Shown here: one piece after another, positions 4,439 to 5,253 of the stretch
Layout: each line of letters opens with the position of its first letter
How positions within the stretch are numbered: the stretch's first letter is position 1
Assembly: GCA_005885115.1 (NCBI GenBank)
Contig: VAXX01000150.1
Span: 1 to 5,253 of the forward strand
DNA length: 5,253 nt
Reading direction: 5' to 3'
Source: Actinomycetota bacterium
Lineage (GTDB): Bacteria > Actinomycetota > Actinomycetes > Mycobacteriales > Micromonosporaceae
The notes under the pieces: model-generated
What the model saw: only the letters and a program-made list of their open reading frames with translations
Told to the model about the DNA's origin: nothing
Database searches by the model: none
Translations under genes and position numbers: made by a program

Positions 4439-5253
4439 GGTCGAGCACTCCCTCCAGGAGACTGATCTTGCTGTTCCGGCAGTGATCGGTCTGCGTACCG
4501 TCGAAACGGCCGTGCTCGAAGTATCGGTTCGCCGCGTGCGCTCCGCCACAGAAGCCGAAGTACGGGCAGGAGGCGCGGCACGCCTCGACACCGGACAGGT
4601 ACTCGGCGATCCAGCCGGCCGGGGCGTCCGCGACCCGGGCGACGATCTCGTGCAGCGGCAGGTCCGGCACGGTACCGGAGGCGAAGTCGCCGTACCGGGG
4701 GTCGGCGAAGCCGGCCAGCTCCGGGGAGAGCAGGACGACCCGGCCGTCGTGCGCGATCACCGGGATCGGGTCGTGCTGCCGGGGCAGCAGGTCGTCGGCG
4801 GTACCGGCGAGGGCCGCTCCGGCGTACCGCAGCGCCCACTCGATCTCCCGCAGCTCGATGCGCGGATCCGTACGCCAGGCCGCCGTCAGCTCGCTCCAGA
4901 ACGCCCGTACCGCGTCGGTGGCGTACCCGGTGTCGCGGGTGTTGACGCCCTCCCGCTCCTCGACGTTGATCCCGAGGGCATAGCAGCCCAGCTCCAGGAA
5001 GAAGTCGTAGAGCCGGGTGGCGAGGCCCGGCCGCGGCGCGGTCACCACACACAGGGCCGCGAACGGTACGCCGTGCCGGCGCAGCGCGGTGACCCCGGCC
5101 ATGATCCGCTCGTACGCCGGCTGTCCCGCCCGGTTGACCCGCTGGGCGGTCAGGTCAGGTGGGCCGTCGATGGACAACCCGACCCGTACCCCATGATCTT
5201 TAAGGAAGCCGCACCAGGCGTCGTCGACCAGCGTCGCGTTGGTCTGGACGTGG
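4422..5253 (-). CDS. Radical SAM/SPASM protein, probable peptide maturase (N-terminus off the right edge)
   Basis: The visible 276 residues are the C-terminal part of a radical SAM enzyme. The frame runs open to the window edge, and the CxxxCxxC iron-sulfur motif must lie beyond it. The first visible residues, QTNATLVDD then VRVGLSIDGPPD, are the usual radical SAM strand-4 and strand-5 segments. Next come VNVEE-like barrel residues and HDGRVVLLSPELAGF (about 168-182). The SPASM cluster region follows: Cys at 4578-4580, 4566-4568, 4548-4550 and 4479-4481 (CxxxCPYFGFCGGAHAANRYF, then DHCRN). CGGA-x3-N-x2-E-x-G-x-F and SPEL are shared, from memory, with peptide maturases of the GrrM/XyeB cyclophane-forming kind, more than with anaerobic sulfatase maturases. 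Such enzymes bind extra Fe-S clusters and crosslink a ribosomal peptide using SAM. TTG 5175-5177 is internal, not the start. The gene overlaps the downstream 62-aa ORF by 17 bp and converges on DUF3073. Confidence 0.92.
   Translation of the reverse strand, partial: HVQTNATLVDDAWCGFLKDHGVRVGLSIDGPPDLTAQRVNRAGQPAYERIMAGVTALRRHGVPFAALCVVTAPRPGLATRLYDFFLELGCYALGINVEEREGVNTRDTGYATDAVRAFWSELTAAWRTDPRIELREIEWALRYAGAALAGTADDLLPRQHDPIPVIAHDGRVVLLSPELAGFADPRYGDFASGTVPDLPLHEIVARVADAPAGWIAEYLSGVEACRASCPYFGFCGGAHAANRYFEHGRFDGTQTDHCRNSKISLLEGVLDHAGGH
4448..4455 (-). promoter_or_regulatory. Shine-Dalgarno of the 62-aa ORF inside the radical SAM gene
   Basis: The complement reads GGAGGGAG, 9 nt before the ATG at 4438. 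It decides the start of the small ORF and argues that the ORF is really translated rather than an accidental overlap. Confidence 0.7.

Noticed and set aside
5175..5177. TTG as the start of the radical SAM gene
   Set aside because: The same frame continues upstream with the typical QTNATLVDD radical SAM segment to the window edge.
1..5253. tRNA, rRNA, CRISPR array or insertion sequence
   Set aside because: No cloverleaf with anticodon arm, no regularly spaced repeat and no transposase frame or terminal inverted repeats were seen.

Overview
The window is high-GC DNA (about 70% G+C) from an actinomycete, most likely of the Micromonosporaceae. The evidence is the strong G/C third-position bias, a near-exact match to the developmental regulator BldC, a DUF3073 protein, and the order bldC / conserved hypothetical / branched-chain amino-acid dehydrogenase / DUF3073. 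I recall the same order around bldC and vdh in Streptomyces. The genus is an inference.

Layout, left to right. (1) 1-1335, minus strand: the N-terminal 445 residues of a membrane-anchored zinc metallopeptidase of the peptidase MA type, with HEFTH and WLVEG motifs; it runs off the left edge. (2) 1375-1408: a strong two-part hairpin, probably the bldC terminator. (3) 1421-1630, minus: bldC. (4) 1631-1857: a 227-bp gap, only about 47% G+C in its distal half, holding a CATGTC-C-GACATG palindrome. (5) 1858-2697, minus: a 279-aa conserved protein of unknown function, probably made from a leaderless mRNA. (6) 2698-2788: a compact divergent promoter region with a perfect 14-bp palindrome. (7) 2789-3793, plus: a Val/Leu/Glu/Phe-type dehydrogenase that appears to lack about 20 residues near its C-terminus. 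(8) 3973-4185, plus: a DUF3073 protein. (9) 4186-4249: a short convergent gap rich in inverted repeats. (10) 4250-5253, minus: a radical SAM/SPASM protein (N-terminus beyond the right edge) overlapping by 17 bp a downstream 62-aa ORF with an aromatic-rich C-terminus.

How the parts relate. bldC, the hypothetical gene, the dehydrogenase and DUF3073 form a conserved chromosomal block linking developmental control with amino-acid catabolism. The divergent promoter region could co-regulate the hypothetical gene and the dehydrogenase through one operator. The radical SAM gene and its coupled small ORF look like an accessory module next to that block. The SPASM region resembles peptide-modifying (cyclophane-forming) maturases, and the small ORF has aromatic residues spaced every 3-4 positions. 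A RiPP-type modified-peptide system is therefore the most interesting possibility here, but the window does not include the radical SAM CxxxCxxC motif or the upstream genes, so it is not proven.
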